Part shown: positions 1 to 6,544 of the stretch, in pieces | How positions within the stretch are numbered: position 1 is the first letter of the stretch | Layout of the letters: every line of letters begins with the position of its first letter | Source: Candidatus Peregrinibacteria bacterium RIFOXYB2_FULL_32_7 | GTDB lineage: Bacteria; Patescibacteriota; Gracilibacteria; UBA1369; GWF2-33-10 | Reading direction: 5' to 3' | Assembly: GCA_001787465.1 (NCBI GenBank) | Contig: MFXJ01000073.1 | Location: forward strand, 1-6,835 | DNA: 6,835 nt | Translations under genes and position numbers: made by a program | Notes under the pieces: model-generated | The model's input: only the letters and a program-made list of their open reading frames with translations | What the model was told of the DNA's origin: nothing | Databases searched by the model: none

Positions 1-1
1 G

Positions 2-1072
2 GAAATTGCTAGGAAAACTCGTCAAAGTCAATATTTATTTGTGAATGGTAGGCCCGTAAAAGATAATTTGATTAGCGGTGCGGTTGCTGATGCCTTTTTT
101 TCTAGTTTGCCTGAAAAAAAATATCCAATGTTTATTTTATTTTTGCAGGTTGATCCGATGAGTGTTGATGTTAATGTCCATCCAAGAAAATTGGAAGTGC
201 GTTTTGTATACAAAAATATGATTTACGGAGTTGTGAAAAATTCAGTAAAAGCAGTTTTGGAAAAAGAAAAAATTGTGCCGGAAATTGATGGAGTAGCGAG
301 AAGTTATTGGAATAGCGAGAAAGCTTATGGACGAGCGTTTGTAGAGACGCATAGCAATGCGTCTGTACAAACGCAATCAAAAAAAGATAATGAAAAATTA
401 TGGAAAAATTATAAATCTGATAATTTGCTTATTGCTAAATCCATGGATTTTAGCAGAAATTTTTTGAATCCAGAAAAAGAAGATTTGAAAGATGAGAAAC
501 ATATAAAAGTTTTAGGTCAGGTTAATTTATCGTATGTTGTGGCGGCTGATGAGCAGGGAATTTTTATTATTGATCAGCATTCAGCTCACGAGAGAGTGAT
601 GTATGAGCAGTTAATGAATTCAGCTGAAAATTTATCTGCAGGACAAAAACAAACGCTTTTAATTCCGATTGTTATTGAATTATCAGCTTCAGAAAAAGCT
701 TTGTTGGATGAAAATAGAGAAGATTTTGAGAAAATAGGATTTGAAATAGAAGATTTTGGTAAGAATAGTTTTCAGATCACGGCGGTTCCGAATGTGATTT
801 CAAAAATTGATATAAAAGAAGTGTTTTTAGGCATTTTAGATGATTTAAATGATGATAAAAAAATAAAAAAAGTATTAGAAAAAGAACATGAGTTGATTTG
901 TTATACCGCTTGCCGAAGTGCAATTAAATTTGGTCAAAAATTGAATTTCGAGGAGCAATTAGCTTTGGTTACACAAATAGATGATTTGAAAGGATCAACC
1001 TGTCCGCATGGAAGACCGATGATGATTAGATTGACTTTTGATGAGCTGGAGAAAAGGTTTGGGAGAAAATAA
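2..1072 (+). CDS. mutL: DNA mismatch repair protein MutL, 3' part (5' end outside window)
   Basis: MutL links mismatch recognition by MutS to strand removal, and in bacteria without Dam methylation it nicks the new strand itself. The reading frame is open from base 2; 356 codons are present of a usual ~600, so the N-terminal ATPase part lies left of the window. The first ~65 codons are the end of the GHKL/transducer domain, with FVNGRPV and DVNVHPRKLEVRF. A poorly conserved linker follows. The C-terminal dimerisation domain has the endonuclease motif DQHSAHERVMYE (bases 572-607; the usual DQHA is DQHS), the ACR motif (908-916) and the CPHGRP metal-binding motif (1001-1018). QTLLIPI (650-670) matches the position and pattern of the beta-clamp-binding motif QEMIVPL of Bacillus MutL. 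This predicts an endonuclease-active, methyl-independent MutL. The GTG at base 41 lies inside the conserved core and is not the true start. The linker contains a palindrome listed separately. Confidence 0.96.
   Translation, partial: EIARKTRQSQYLFVNGRPVKDNLISGAVADAFFSSLPEKKYPMFILFLQVDPMSVDVNVHPRKLEVRFVYKNMIYGVVKNSVKAVLEKEKIVPEIDGVARSYWNSEKAYGRAFVETHSNASVQTQSKKDNEKLWKNYKSDNLLIAKSMDFSRNFLNPEKEDLKDEKHIKVLGQVNLSYVVAADEQGIFIIDQHSAHERVMYEQLMNSAENLSAGQKQTLLIPIVIELSASEKALLDENREDFEKIGFEIEDFGKNSFQITAVPNVISKIDIKEVFLGILDDLNDDKKIKKVLEKEHELICYTACRSAIKFGQKLNFEEQLALVTQIDDLKGSTCPHGRPMMIRLTFDELEKRFGRK
335..374. repeat. 40-bp near-perfect palindrome inside the mutL linker
   Basis: Two 18-base arms (gcgtttgtagagacgcat and atgcgtctgtacaaacgc) flank a 4-base AGCA loop. 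Seventeen of 18 positions pair; the only mismatch is G344 opposite G365. The element starts on a codon boundary and is read in frame as AFVETHSNASVQT, in the variable region between the transducer and C-terminal domains of MutL, where insertions are tolerated. Its GC content is about 50%, well above the surrounding sequence. This looks like a short palindromic (REP- or RPE-like) repeat that landed in a gene. No second copy was seen in this window, so dispersal is inferred. Confidence 0.8.
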
Positions 1073-1119
1073 TTGTGAGTTGTGAATTATTGATTTGTGG
1101 ATAAAATTTTAGATTAGAC

Positions 1120-1152
1120 AATGAAAAATTAAATATGAAAAATGAAAAATTA
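1120..1152. repeat. Short A/T-rich direct repeat after mutL
   Basis: The 12-mer AATGAAAAATTA occurs at 1120-1131 and again at 1141-1152, a period of 21 bp, with a further ATGAAA between them. It lies in the non-coding gap after mutL. It probably arose by slippage or duplication in A/T-rich DNA; no coding or binding role is visible. Confidence 0.5.
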
Positions 1153-1162
1153 TTTTGATCTA

Positions 1163-1192
1163 TTGACTTTAGTTTTTTAAATTTGCTAGTGT
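1163..1192 (+). promoter_or_regulatory. Sigma-70-like promoter upstream of the ahpC leader
   Basis: TTGACT at 1163-1168 (5/6 match to TTGACA) is followed by an 18-bp spacer and TAGTGT at 1187-1192, preceded by TG one base away (TGCTAGTGT), which fits an extended -10 element. The predicted start of transcription, about 1198-1200, falls exactly where the first hairpin begins, which supports the pairing. The TTGACT hexamer is the same as in the purH promoter candidate. The -10 itself is a weak match, so this is a prediction. Confidence 0.45.
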
Positions 1193-1198
1193 CTCATT

Positions 1199-1326
1199 AC
1201 AAACTATTAGTAAATTGCTAATAGTTTGAATCGGTCCACTGATGAATTTGAAATATTTGATTGTGAGTTACATGAAAAAATTCATTAGATCAGAAGATTC
1301 AATCATCAGCGGGCCACTATTTTTTT
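1199..1326 (+). ncRNA. Candidate structured RNA or terminated leader upstream of ahpC
   Basis: Hairpin 1 has perfect 10-base arms AAACTATTAG (1201-1210) and CTAATAGTTT (1218-1227) with a 7-base loop. A long rod follows: GGTCCACTGATGA (1233-1245) pairs with TCATCAGCGGGCC (1303-1315), with one G-T wobble and one A-C mismatch. After a 2-base bulge, TTGAA (1248-1252) pairs with TTCAA (1298-1302). The tip can close as ATGAA-AAAA-TTCAT (1272-1285). Seven Ts (1320-1326) follow four bases later, as in an intrinsic terminator. A promoter-like pair ends a few bases before hairpin 1. Together these suggest a ~128-nt small RNA, or a 5' leader controlling ahpC-sod by attenuation. It matches no RNA family I can name, including T-box, tRNA and SRP RNA. 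The GC-rich base of the stem in A/T-rich surroundings makes chance pairing unlikely, but function is unproven. Confidence 0.45.
1233..1326 (+). terminator. Possible intrinsic terminator with long-range stem
   Basis: The 13-bp GC-rich stem (1233-1245 with 1303-1315) followed by ACTA and seven Ts has the form of a Rho-independent terminator, although the sequence between the arms is unusually long at 57 bases. It could end transcription from mutL, end the small RNA proposed here, or attenuate ahpC, which starts 14 bases after the T run. Confidence 0.4.
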
Positions 1327-1339
1327 AATTATAATATTT

Positions 1340-1903
1340 ATGATAAAAATCAATGATAAGGTTGAGGATTTTAAAACTCAAGCTTATGTAGACGGTAAGA
1401 TAAAAGAACTTAAACTTTCTGATTATAAAGGGAAGTGGGCGGTAATGTTTTTTTATCCAGCAGATTTTACTTTTGTTTGTCCGACTGAACTTGAAGCAAT
1501 GGCTATGCTTCATGATGAATTTCAAAAACTTGGCGCTGAAATTTTTAGTATTAGCACTGATACGGTTTTTGTTCATAAAGCTTGGCATGATAAATCGCCA
1601 TCGATTAGTAAAATTAAATTTCCAATGATAGCTGATCCGAGCGGTAAAATTTGTAAACAATTTGGAACGTATATTGAAGAGGAAGGATTATCTTTGCGTG
1701 GCAGTTTTATCATTGATCCGGATAGAGTTTTAAAAGCTTATGAATTGCATGATAATAGTATTGGCAGAAGTGCGGACGAGCTTTTGCGAAAGCTACAAGC
1801 GGCTCAATTTGTTAGAGAGCATGGAGGAGAAGTATGTCCAGTAAATTGGAAACCAGGAGGAAAAACTTTGAAACCAGGATTGAATTTGGTAGGAAAAATT
1901 TAA
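1340..1903 (+). CDS. ahpC: AhpC-type typical 2-Cys peroxiredoxin
   Basis: This cytosolic thiol peroxidase reduces hydrogen peroxide, organic peroxides and peroxynitrite. The 187 residues match the usual AhpC length. The peroxidatic site is FYPADFTFVCPTE with Cys47; the preceding Pro40 and Thr44 complete the PxxxTxxC signature, and Arg120 (LRGSF) is the usual active-site arginine. The resolving cysteine is Cys166 in GGEVCPVNWKPG, and the C-terminus ends LNLVGKI as in enterobacterial AhpC. HKAWHD at 79-84 is also typical. A third cysteine, Cys105, has no known role. The ATG has no Shine-Dalgarno sequence and is preceded by A/T-rich DNA containing TATAAT (1330-1335). No ahpF or thioredoxin reductase is in the window, so the electron donor is unknown. 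The dismutase gene follows after 24 bp, suggesting a shared transcript, possibly under control of the structured leader. Confidence 0.95.
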   Translation: MIKINDKVEDFKTQAYVDGKIKELKLSDYKGKWAVMFFYPADFTFVCPTELEAMAMLHDEFQKLGAEIFSISTDTVFVHKAWHDKSPSISKIKFPMIADPSGKICKQFGTYIEEEGLSLRGSFIIDPDRVLKAYELHDNSIGRSADELLRKLQAAQFVREHGGEVCPVNWKPGGKTLKPGLNLVGKI

Positions 1904-1927
1904 TTTTTAACTTTTAATTTTTGACCT

Positions 1928-2497
1928 ATGTATACTCCAAAAAAATATGATCATTTGCTTGGTCTTGCTGGTTTTAGTGATCAACTTTTACAAAATCACT
2001 TTAAGCTTTATGAAGGCTACGTTGTTAATTCCAATAAGAATTTTGAATTAGCGCAAAATGCTTTGAAAGTAGGGAATACGTATGAATATGGTGAAATAAA
2101 AAGACGGTTTGGTTGGGAATTTAATGGCATGAGGCTTCATGAATATTATTTTGATGCTTTGAATAAAACAGCAAAAGTTTTAGATCAAAAAAGCGTTTTA
2201 TATAAAAAGATCTGTAAAGATTTTGGTTCTTTTGAAAAATTTAATGATGATTTTAGATCAACTGCTGGGATGAGAGGAATTGGTTGGGTGATTTTGTATC
2301 ATGATACTGTAGCTGATAAACTTTTTAATATTTGGGTCAATGAGCATGATGTTGGTCATTTGGCGGGTGAAAAACCAATATTAGTTTTGGACGCATTTGA
2401 GCATGCTTTTATGACTGATTATGGACTCAAAAAACCAGATTATGTTGAGGCGTTTATGAAAGGAATTGATTGGAAGGTGGTGGAGGGAAGATTTTGA
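1928..2497 (+). CDS. sod: Fe/Mn-family superoxide dismutase (divergent)
   Basis: The enzyme converts superoxide to oxygen and hydrogen peroxide; the peroxide is the substrate of the AhpC encoded just upstream. The 189 residues fit the Fe/Mn SOD family. The four expected metal ligands can be placed: His24 in QNHFKLYEGYV, His71 in RLHEYYF, and Asp155 and His159 in LDAFEHAF. Tyr31 fits the gateway tyrosine. His140 lies 15 residues before Asp155, the spacing of the second-sphere His of actinobacterial SODs, where others have Gln. Differences from classical enzymes: Phe157 replaces the Trp of DVWEHAYY, the N-terminal KHHxxYV stretch is LYEGYV and one residue shorter, and NHxFxW near ligand 2 is LHEYYF. 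Metal preference cannot be decided from sequence. There is no signal peptide, so it is cytosolic. The gene has no clear Shine-Dalgarno sequence and is probably co-transcribed with ahpC. Confidence 0.88.
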   Translation: MYTPKKYDHLLGLAGFSDQLLQNHFKLYEGYVVNSNKNFELAQNALKVGNTYEYGEIKRRFGWEFNGMRLHEYYFDALNKTAKVLDQKSVLYKKICKDFGSFEKFNDDFRSTAGMRGIGWVILYHDTVADKLFNIWVNEHDVGHLAGEKPILVLDAFEHAFMTDYGLKKPDYVEAFMKGIDWKVVEGRF

Positions 2498-2504
2498 AAG
2501 AAAT

Positions 2505-4004
2505 TTAAGGCTCTTTTTGTTCCTCAATTCTGATTCTTCTTAGTTCAGCTTCATGCTCAATCATTTGCAAAAATTGGTTAAAAATTTCATTAAAGAAATT
2601 ATCTAAATCTTGAACGTTCCAATCTTTAAATAAGATACCGTTTTGGATGAAATTTGTGGCTTGCTTATTTTTGGATTCAGAGAGAATTTCGTTATCTTCA
2701 TCTAATTCGGTAATTATAATGTTGTAACTTATGCAAAGAGTAAATTTGGTGGGTAAGATGCAAAAGTAACACAAGCTAGTTGGTATAAATCTTCTTTTTG
2801 AGCTTAATTTGATAACAAAACAACTGCCGTCATTTTCATTATTTAAATAATCTTTCAACTTAGGCTCTTGTAAAGGTAATGATACAGAATTACTGAAGCA
2901 TTTTTCGTATTTAAGATCTAAATAGACATGTTTATTAGAAATAATTTTTAAAAGAGTTTTTTGATTAGATGTGTTTTCAAATTTTATTGGATATTCTATT
3001 TCAAATTTAAAAGCTTTATTTTTAAATCCTTCAATTTTTTCTTTAGCGATTTTATACAAATAATCTCTTAACTTTTTAATATTCTCTTTTTTTTCTTCTT
3101 GGCTGACTTTTTTGGAAATTTTACCGATATCTTTATCCAAAGCTGACATTTTTTTGGAAAAATTATTTAGTCTTTTGCTGATATCTTCTTTTTCAAAAAT
3201 AGCTTTTCCTTCTGCGGCATTTAGCATTATTTGCGTTGTTCGGATTACTTCTTTTTCTATAATAGCAACAAAATCATCTATTTCTTTTGTGTCATCATAT
3301 TTTTGTAGAGCTAAATAATAATCTTGTTTGGTGGCATTTTGGATAATAGCCGGCGGAAATCCAGTTTGCATTAAAATTAAGTTCATAATTAAACGAGCTG
3401 TTCTTCCGTTTCCATCAACAAAAGGATGAATATTTACAAATTTTGCATGTATTTGACTAGCGAGCAGTATTGGATGAATATTTTCTTTGTTTTTTTGATA
3501 AAATTTAATTAAAAATTGCATTTCATCAATAACTTTCAAAGGATCGCAGTACCATTTTTCTTTGCCATTTGATAATAAGACATAGTTATTTTGTTTTTTA
3601 TAAGCTCCTGGTAAAATAGGGACTGTGATTTTTTGCCCTTGTTCATTTTCAATCTTATAAGATTCATTTCTTTCAAATAACATTGCATGAAAATCTTTGA
3701 TTATTCTTTCAGTTAATGGTATTTTTTCTTTAACAATTTTTTCTAAATATTGCAAAGCTGTTTGATGATTTTTTATTTCCAAATATTCAGAAAGCGTGTG
3801 TCCTTTTGATGTTAGACCAAAATTTAAATAGAATTGAGTTTCAGAAAAAGTTAAAGTGTTGCCTTCAATCGCGTTGCTATTATACGTCCAATCAAGATGA
3901 AGTTTCTGCATTATTTTATTATATAAAATAGCTTCAAGAGGCCTTAATTGGTCTAATTTCTTTTTTAAATTATTAATATCTGAAAAATCGTAATTTTTAG
4001 ACAT
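2505..4004 (-). CDS. Fic-domain protein (probable protein AMP-transferase), class II, with novel C-terminal region
   Basis: Fic proteins usually transfer AMP from ATP to a hydroxyl side chain of a target protein. The catalytic motif HPFVDGNGRTAR (residues 193-204) is intact: His193 is the general base, Asp197 binds the metal, and the Gly/Arg residues form the anion hole. The inhibitory motif (S/T)xxxE(G/N) is SNAIEG at 43-48, N-terminal to the Fic core, which makes this a class II self-inhibited enzyme with Glu47 blocking ATP. Residues about 130-147 (PGAYKKQNNYVL) match the flap that positions the target. The core ends near residue 260. A Lys/Glu-rich, probably helical stretch (270-325) follows, then about 170 residues I do not recognise, ending in a charged helix (EHEAELRRIRIEEQ). 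The usual C-terminal helix-turn-helix is not evident. No signal peptide or antitoxin gene is seen. It may be the last gene of a purH-uppP-fic unit and it converges on sod with only 7 bp between the stops. The target is unknown. Confidence 0.92.
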   Translation of the reverse strand: MSKNYDFSDINNLKKKLDQLRPLEAILYNKIMQKLHLDWTYNSNAIEGNTLTFSETQFYLNFGLTSKGHTLSEYLEIKNHQTALQYLEKIVKEKIPLTERIIKDFHAMLFERNESYKIENEQGQKITVPILPGAYKKQNNYVLLSNGKEKWYCDPLKVIDEMQFLIKFYQKNKENIHPILLASQIHAKFVNIHPFVDGNGRTARLIMNLILMQTGFPPAIIQNATKQDYYLALQKYDDTKEIDDFVAIIEKEVIRTTQIMLNAAEGKAIFEKEDISKRLNNFSKKMSALDKDIGKISKKVSQEEKKENIKKLRDYLYKIAKEKIEGFKNKAFKFEIEYPIKFENTSNQKTLLKIISNKHVYLDLKYEKCFSNSVSLPLQEPKLKDYLNNENDGSCFVIKLSSKRRFIPTSLCYFCILPTKFTLCISYNIIITELDEDNEILSESKNKQATNFIQNGILFKDWNVQDLDNFFNEIFNQFLQMIEHEAELRRIRIEEQKEP

Positions 4005-4067
4005 TGTAAAATTGTTTAAGTCGTTTTAAGTTTACTAAAATAATGCTTAATTTGAAATCTAAAATTT

Positions 4068-4844
4068 TTATATAAAAATTAAAGTTATTGCTCCAATCAT
4101 AATCAAATATCCTCCAAAGACATTTAATTTATGATTTTTTAAAAATTTCATTAGCCAGCTGATGGATAGTAAACTGGCCAAAAGTGAGCTTATAAATCCA
4201 GCTAGTAAAATTTCAATTGATAAAGTCTCGCTTTCATTATGTTCAATTTTTAGAGAAGTTAAAAGTCCAGCACCAAAAATAGCAATTGATCCAAGCATAA
4301 ATGAAATTTTAGCCGCTTGTTCTCTTTTGATTCCCTGAAATAGTCCCATTGCAATGGTTGAGCCTGATCTGGAAATTCCTGGAATAATGGCTATGGCTTG
4401 AGCTATACCGATTAAAAACATATTTTTGAGGCTAATTTTGGTTTTATCTTTATCTTTTGGAAATTTTTCTGATAAAAAGAAAATTAGTCCGGTAAAAATC
4501 ATTACAATAGCGATCATTTTTGGATTACGAAAAATTGAGTCGATTTGTTCTTCTAATGTAAGACCAATGATTACCGCTGGGATTGTGGCTATAAAAAGTT
4601 TAAAAACTGCTGATTGTCCTTTTATATTAAAAATGTTTTTGATGATATTTGAAAAATCTTTATAAAAATAAATCAAAATGGCTAATAAACTTCCAACATG
4701 AAGCACGACATCAAAACTTTTTAAACTTTCAAATTCTAAATTTAAAAAATATTCTCCCAAAACAAGATGCCCAGAAGACGAAATTGGCAGAAATTCAGTG
4801 ATGCCCTGAAGCAGGCCGAGGAGGAGGGATTGAAGAAGAGACAT
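4068..4844 (-). CDS. uppP: Undecaprenyl-diphosphate phosphatase (BacA/UppP)
   Basis: This integral membrane enzyme removes a phosphate from undecaprenyl diphosphate, regenerating the lipid carrier for peptidoglycan and other wall polymers; the family also gives bacitracin resistance. The 258 residues are slightly shorter than the E. coli protein (273). Motif 1, (E/Q)xxxE, is QGITE with Gln13 and Glu17, followed by FLPISSSGHL containing Ser23 and His26. Motif 2 is PGISRSGST at 155-163 with Arg159. Hydrophobic segments can be seen near 40-61, 80-97, 110-125, 139-157, 180-198, 210-232 and 240-258, consistent with the polytopic fold. The ATG is 20 bp after the purH stop on the same strand, with no Shine-Dalgarno sequence, so it is probably translated from the purH transcript. 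fic follows 63 bp downstream. Confidence 0.95.
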   Translation of the reverse strand: MSLLQSLLLGLLQGITEFLPISSSGHLVLGEYFLNLEFESLKSFDVVLHVGSLLAILIYFYKDFSNIIKNIFNIKGQSAVFKLFIATIPAVIIGLTLEEQIDSIFRNPKMIAIVMIFTGLIFFLSEKFPKDKDKTKISLKNMFLIGIAQAIAIIPGISRSGSTIAMGLFQGIKREQAAKISFMLGSIAIFGAGLLTSLKIEHNESETLSIEILLAGFISSLLASLLSISWLMKFLKNHKLNVFGGYLIMIGAITLIFI

Positions 4845-4864
4845 TACGGAATTGTTAAATTATT

Positions 4865-6424
4865 TCAATGTTTAAAGCATCTAATTCCAGAAAATACCAT
4901 AGCGATCCCGTATTCGTTAGCTTTGGCAATTACAAGATCGTCCCTGATTGATCCGCCTGGTTCAATAATTGCTTTAATTCCAGCTTCGTTTGCTACTTCA
5001 ATTGAATCTGGAAACGGAAAGAAGGCGTCGCTGGCCATTACAGATCCAGGAACGTTTTTTCCGCCTTTATGTTTGGCAATCATGGTTGAATCAACTCTGG
5101 ACATTTGCCCAGCACCGATTCCGGTTGTAACAATTACTCCATTTTCTAATTTTTTTGCAAAAATAATCGCATTTGATTTAGTGTGTTTGCAAACTTTGAA
5201 AGCAAACATCATTTCTTCAATTTGAGTTTCATTTGCTTTGGCGTTGGTAACAGTTTTTAATTCTTCTTTTTTTAATTGATAAGTGTTTGCGTTTTGTACC
5301 AATATTCCGCCGGCAACTTTTTTCAAATCACGTCTTTTGAAATCAATTGATAAAGGTCCTGTTTCAAGTAAACGAATATTTTCGCGTGTTTTTAATTTTT
5401 CTAAAGCAGATTTTTCAAAAGCAGGACAAATTATCAGCTCGGCAAACATTTTTTCTTTATTCATATAGTTTGCCATTTCTAAAGTGAATGGACGATTAAT
5501 AGCGATAATACATCCAAAAGCTGACATTGGATCAACTTGATGAGCATATTCAAAAGCTTTTTGTAGATCGTCAGATTGCGCTACTCCGCAAGGATTATTA
5601 TGTTTTACAAATACCGCGGCTGGTTTCTCAAATTCTTTAACAAGTTCTAAAGCAGAATCCGCATCAATAATATTGTTAAAAGAAAGTTGTTTGCCATGAA
5701 GCACCTTGGCGTTTGTAACATTACATTTTTCTTCATTTTTTGGATTACGGAAAAAAGCCGCTTTTTGATGAGGGTTTTCACCGTATCGAAGCGTCATAAT
5801 TTTTTCATAATGCCCAAGATCAAGACGTTCATTTTCACTGGTTTCACCCCTTAGGTAATTGGAAATTGCTAAATCATAACGGTAAGTTTTTTCAAAAACT
5901 TTTAAAGCTAATTCTCGTCTAAATTCTAAATTTGTGTCGCCACTTTCTTTAATTTGAGTTAAGAGTTTTTCGTAATCGTTAATGTCTGTTACCACTGTTA
6001 CTGATTGAAAGTTTTTTGCGGCTGATCTCAGCATGCTGGGTCCGCCAATATCAATTTGCTCGATTGCTTCTTCTTCGGCAACTCCTTCTTTGGCAATAGT
6101 TTGTTCGAATGGATAAAGATTTACGATTACTAAATCAATCATAGTTATTCCATGTTCTTTTGCTTGTTTTTGATGTTCTTTATTATTTCTTAAAGCTAGT
6201 AATCCACCGTGAATTTTTGGATGTAATGTTTTCACTCTTCCGTTCATCATTTCAGGAAATCCAGTGTAGTCAGAAACGTCAATAACTTTAATTCCAGCAT
6301 CTTTTAATGTTTTTGCGGTTCCTCCAGTTGATAAAATTTCAATATTTAATTTTTGCAATTCTTTGGCAAGTTCAGTAATACCAGTCTTATCTGATACACT
6401 AATTAATGCTTGTTTGATGGACAT
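4865..6424 (-). CDS. purH: Bifunctional AICAR formyltransferase / IMP cyclohydrolase PurH
   Basis: PurH carries out the last two steps of purine synthesis: it formylates AICAR with 10-formyl-tetrahydrofolate and closes the ring to IMP. The 519 residues are the normal length. The N-terminal cyclohydrolase (MGS-like) domain, about 1-130, shows SVSDKTG, LSTGGTAKTL, GRVKTLHPKIHGG (62-74) and IDIGGPSMLRSAAKN. The formyltransferase domain shows LRYGENPHQ (212-220), LHGKQLSFNN, and VKHNNPCG with the catalytic Lys274-His275 pair. The C-terminus is SGIRCFKH, where many bacterial homologues read RHF(R/K)H; this end varies in the family, so activity should be unaffected. A promoter-like pair lies 41-69 bp upstream. 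No other purine genes are in the window. Its presence implies at least the end of the purine pathway, notable if this is a CPR organism, many of which lack it. Confidence 0.97.
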   Translation of the reverse strand: MSIKQALISVSDKTGITELAKELQKLNIEILSTGGTAKTLKDAGIKVIDVSDYTGFPEMMNGRVKTLHPKIHGGLLALRNNKEHQKQAKEHGITMIDLVIVNLYPFEQTIAKEGVAEEEAIEQIDIGGPSMLRSAAKNFQSVTVVTDINDYEKLLTQIKESGDTNLEFRRELALKVFEKTYRYDLAISNYLRGETSENERLDLGHYEKIMTLRYGENPHQKAAFFRNPKNEEKCNVTNAKVLHGKQLSFNNIIDADSALELVKEFEKPAAVFVKHNNPCGVAQSDDLQKAFEYAHQVDPMSAFGCIIAINRPFTLEMANYMNKEKMFAELIICPAFEKSALEKLKTRENIRLLETGPLSIDFKRRDLKKVAGGILVQNANTYQLKKEELKTVTNAKANETQIEEMMFAFKVCKHTKSNAIIFAKKLENGVIVTTGIGAGQMSRVDSTMIAKHKGGKNVPGSVMASDAFFPFPDSIEVANEAGIKAIIEPGGSIRDDLVIAKANEYGIAMVFSGIRCFKH

Positions 6425-6464
6425 GTGAAGAAATTTTAGATTTTAAATTAAATAAACCGCACAA

Positions 6465-6493
6465 AATGTAAGATTTTATAAAAAAATAGTCAA
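6465..6493 (-). promoter_or_regulatory. Sigma-70-like promoter for purH
   Basis: Read on the minus strand, TTGACT (6493 down to 6488) is followed by a 17-bp spacer and TACATT (6470 down to 6465). The predicted transcript starts near 6458, giving a leader of about 34 bases before the purH ATG at 6424. The leader is A/T-rich with no Shine-Dalgarno sequence. The rest of the gap between yidD and purH (6425-6544) shows no gene, riboswitch or clear terminator. Confidence 0.5.
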
Positions 6494-6544
6494 ATATTAA
6501 ATTTAAAAATTATTTATATCAGATCAGTTTTTTTATTTAAAGCT

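Noticed and set aside
1072..1269. Direct repeat ATTGTGAGTT at 1072-1081 and 1260-1269
   Set aside because: Ten bases in A/T-rich intergenic DNA without flanking symmetry; likely chance or minor duplication.
1239..1277. CUGAUGA with nearby GAAA, suggesting a hammerhead ribozyme
   Set aside because: No stem II can form between CUGAUGA (1239-1245) and either GAAA (1250 or 1274), and CUGAUGA itself pairs in the long stem, so the hammerhead core is not possible.
1233..1315. MITE with 13-bp terminal inverted repeats
   Set aside because: The arms could be terminal repeats, but there is no target-site duplication at the edges, and the T run plus upstream promoter fit an RNA/terminator reading better.
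1325..1660. 111-codon minus-strand frame opposite ahpC
   Set aside because: It overlaps the conserved AhpC coding sequence in antisense and shows no recognisable motif.
3112..3318. 68-codon plus-strand frame inside fic
   Set aside because: It is antisense to the Fic coding region, hydrophobic only because Lys/Glu codons read in reverse give Phe/Leu/Ser; no independent support.
4767..5225. 152-codon plus-strand open frame across the uppP/purH junction
   Set aside because: It lies wholly antisense to two well-conserved genes; its protein shows no family motif, so it is a shadow.
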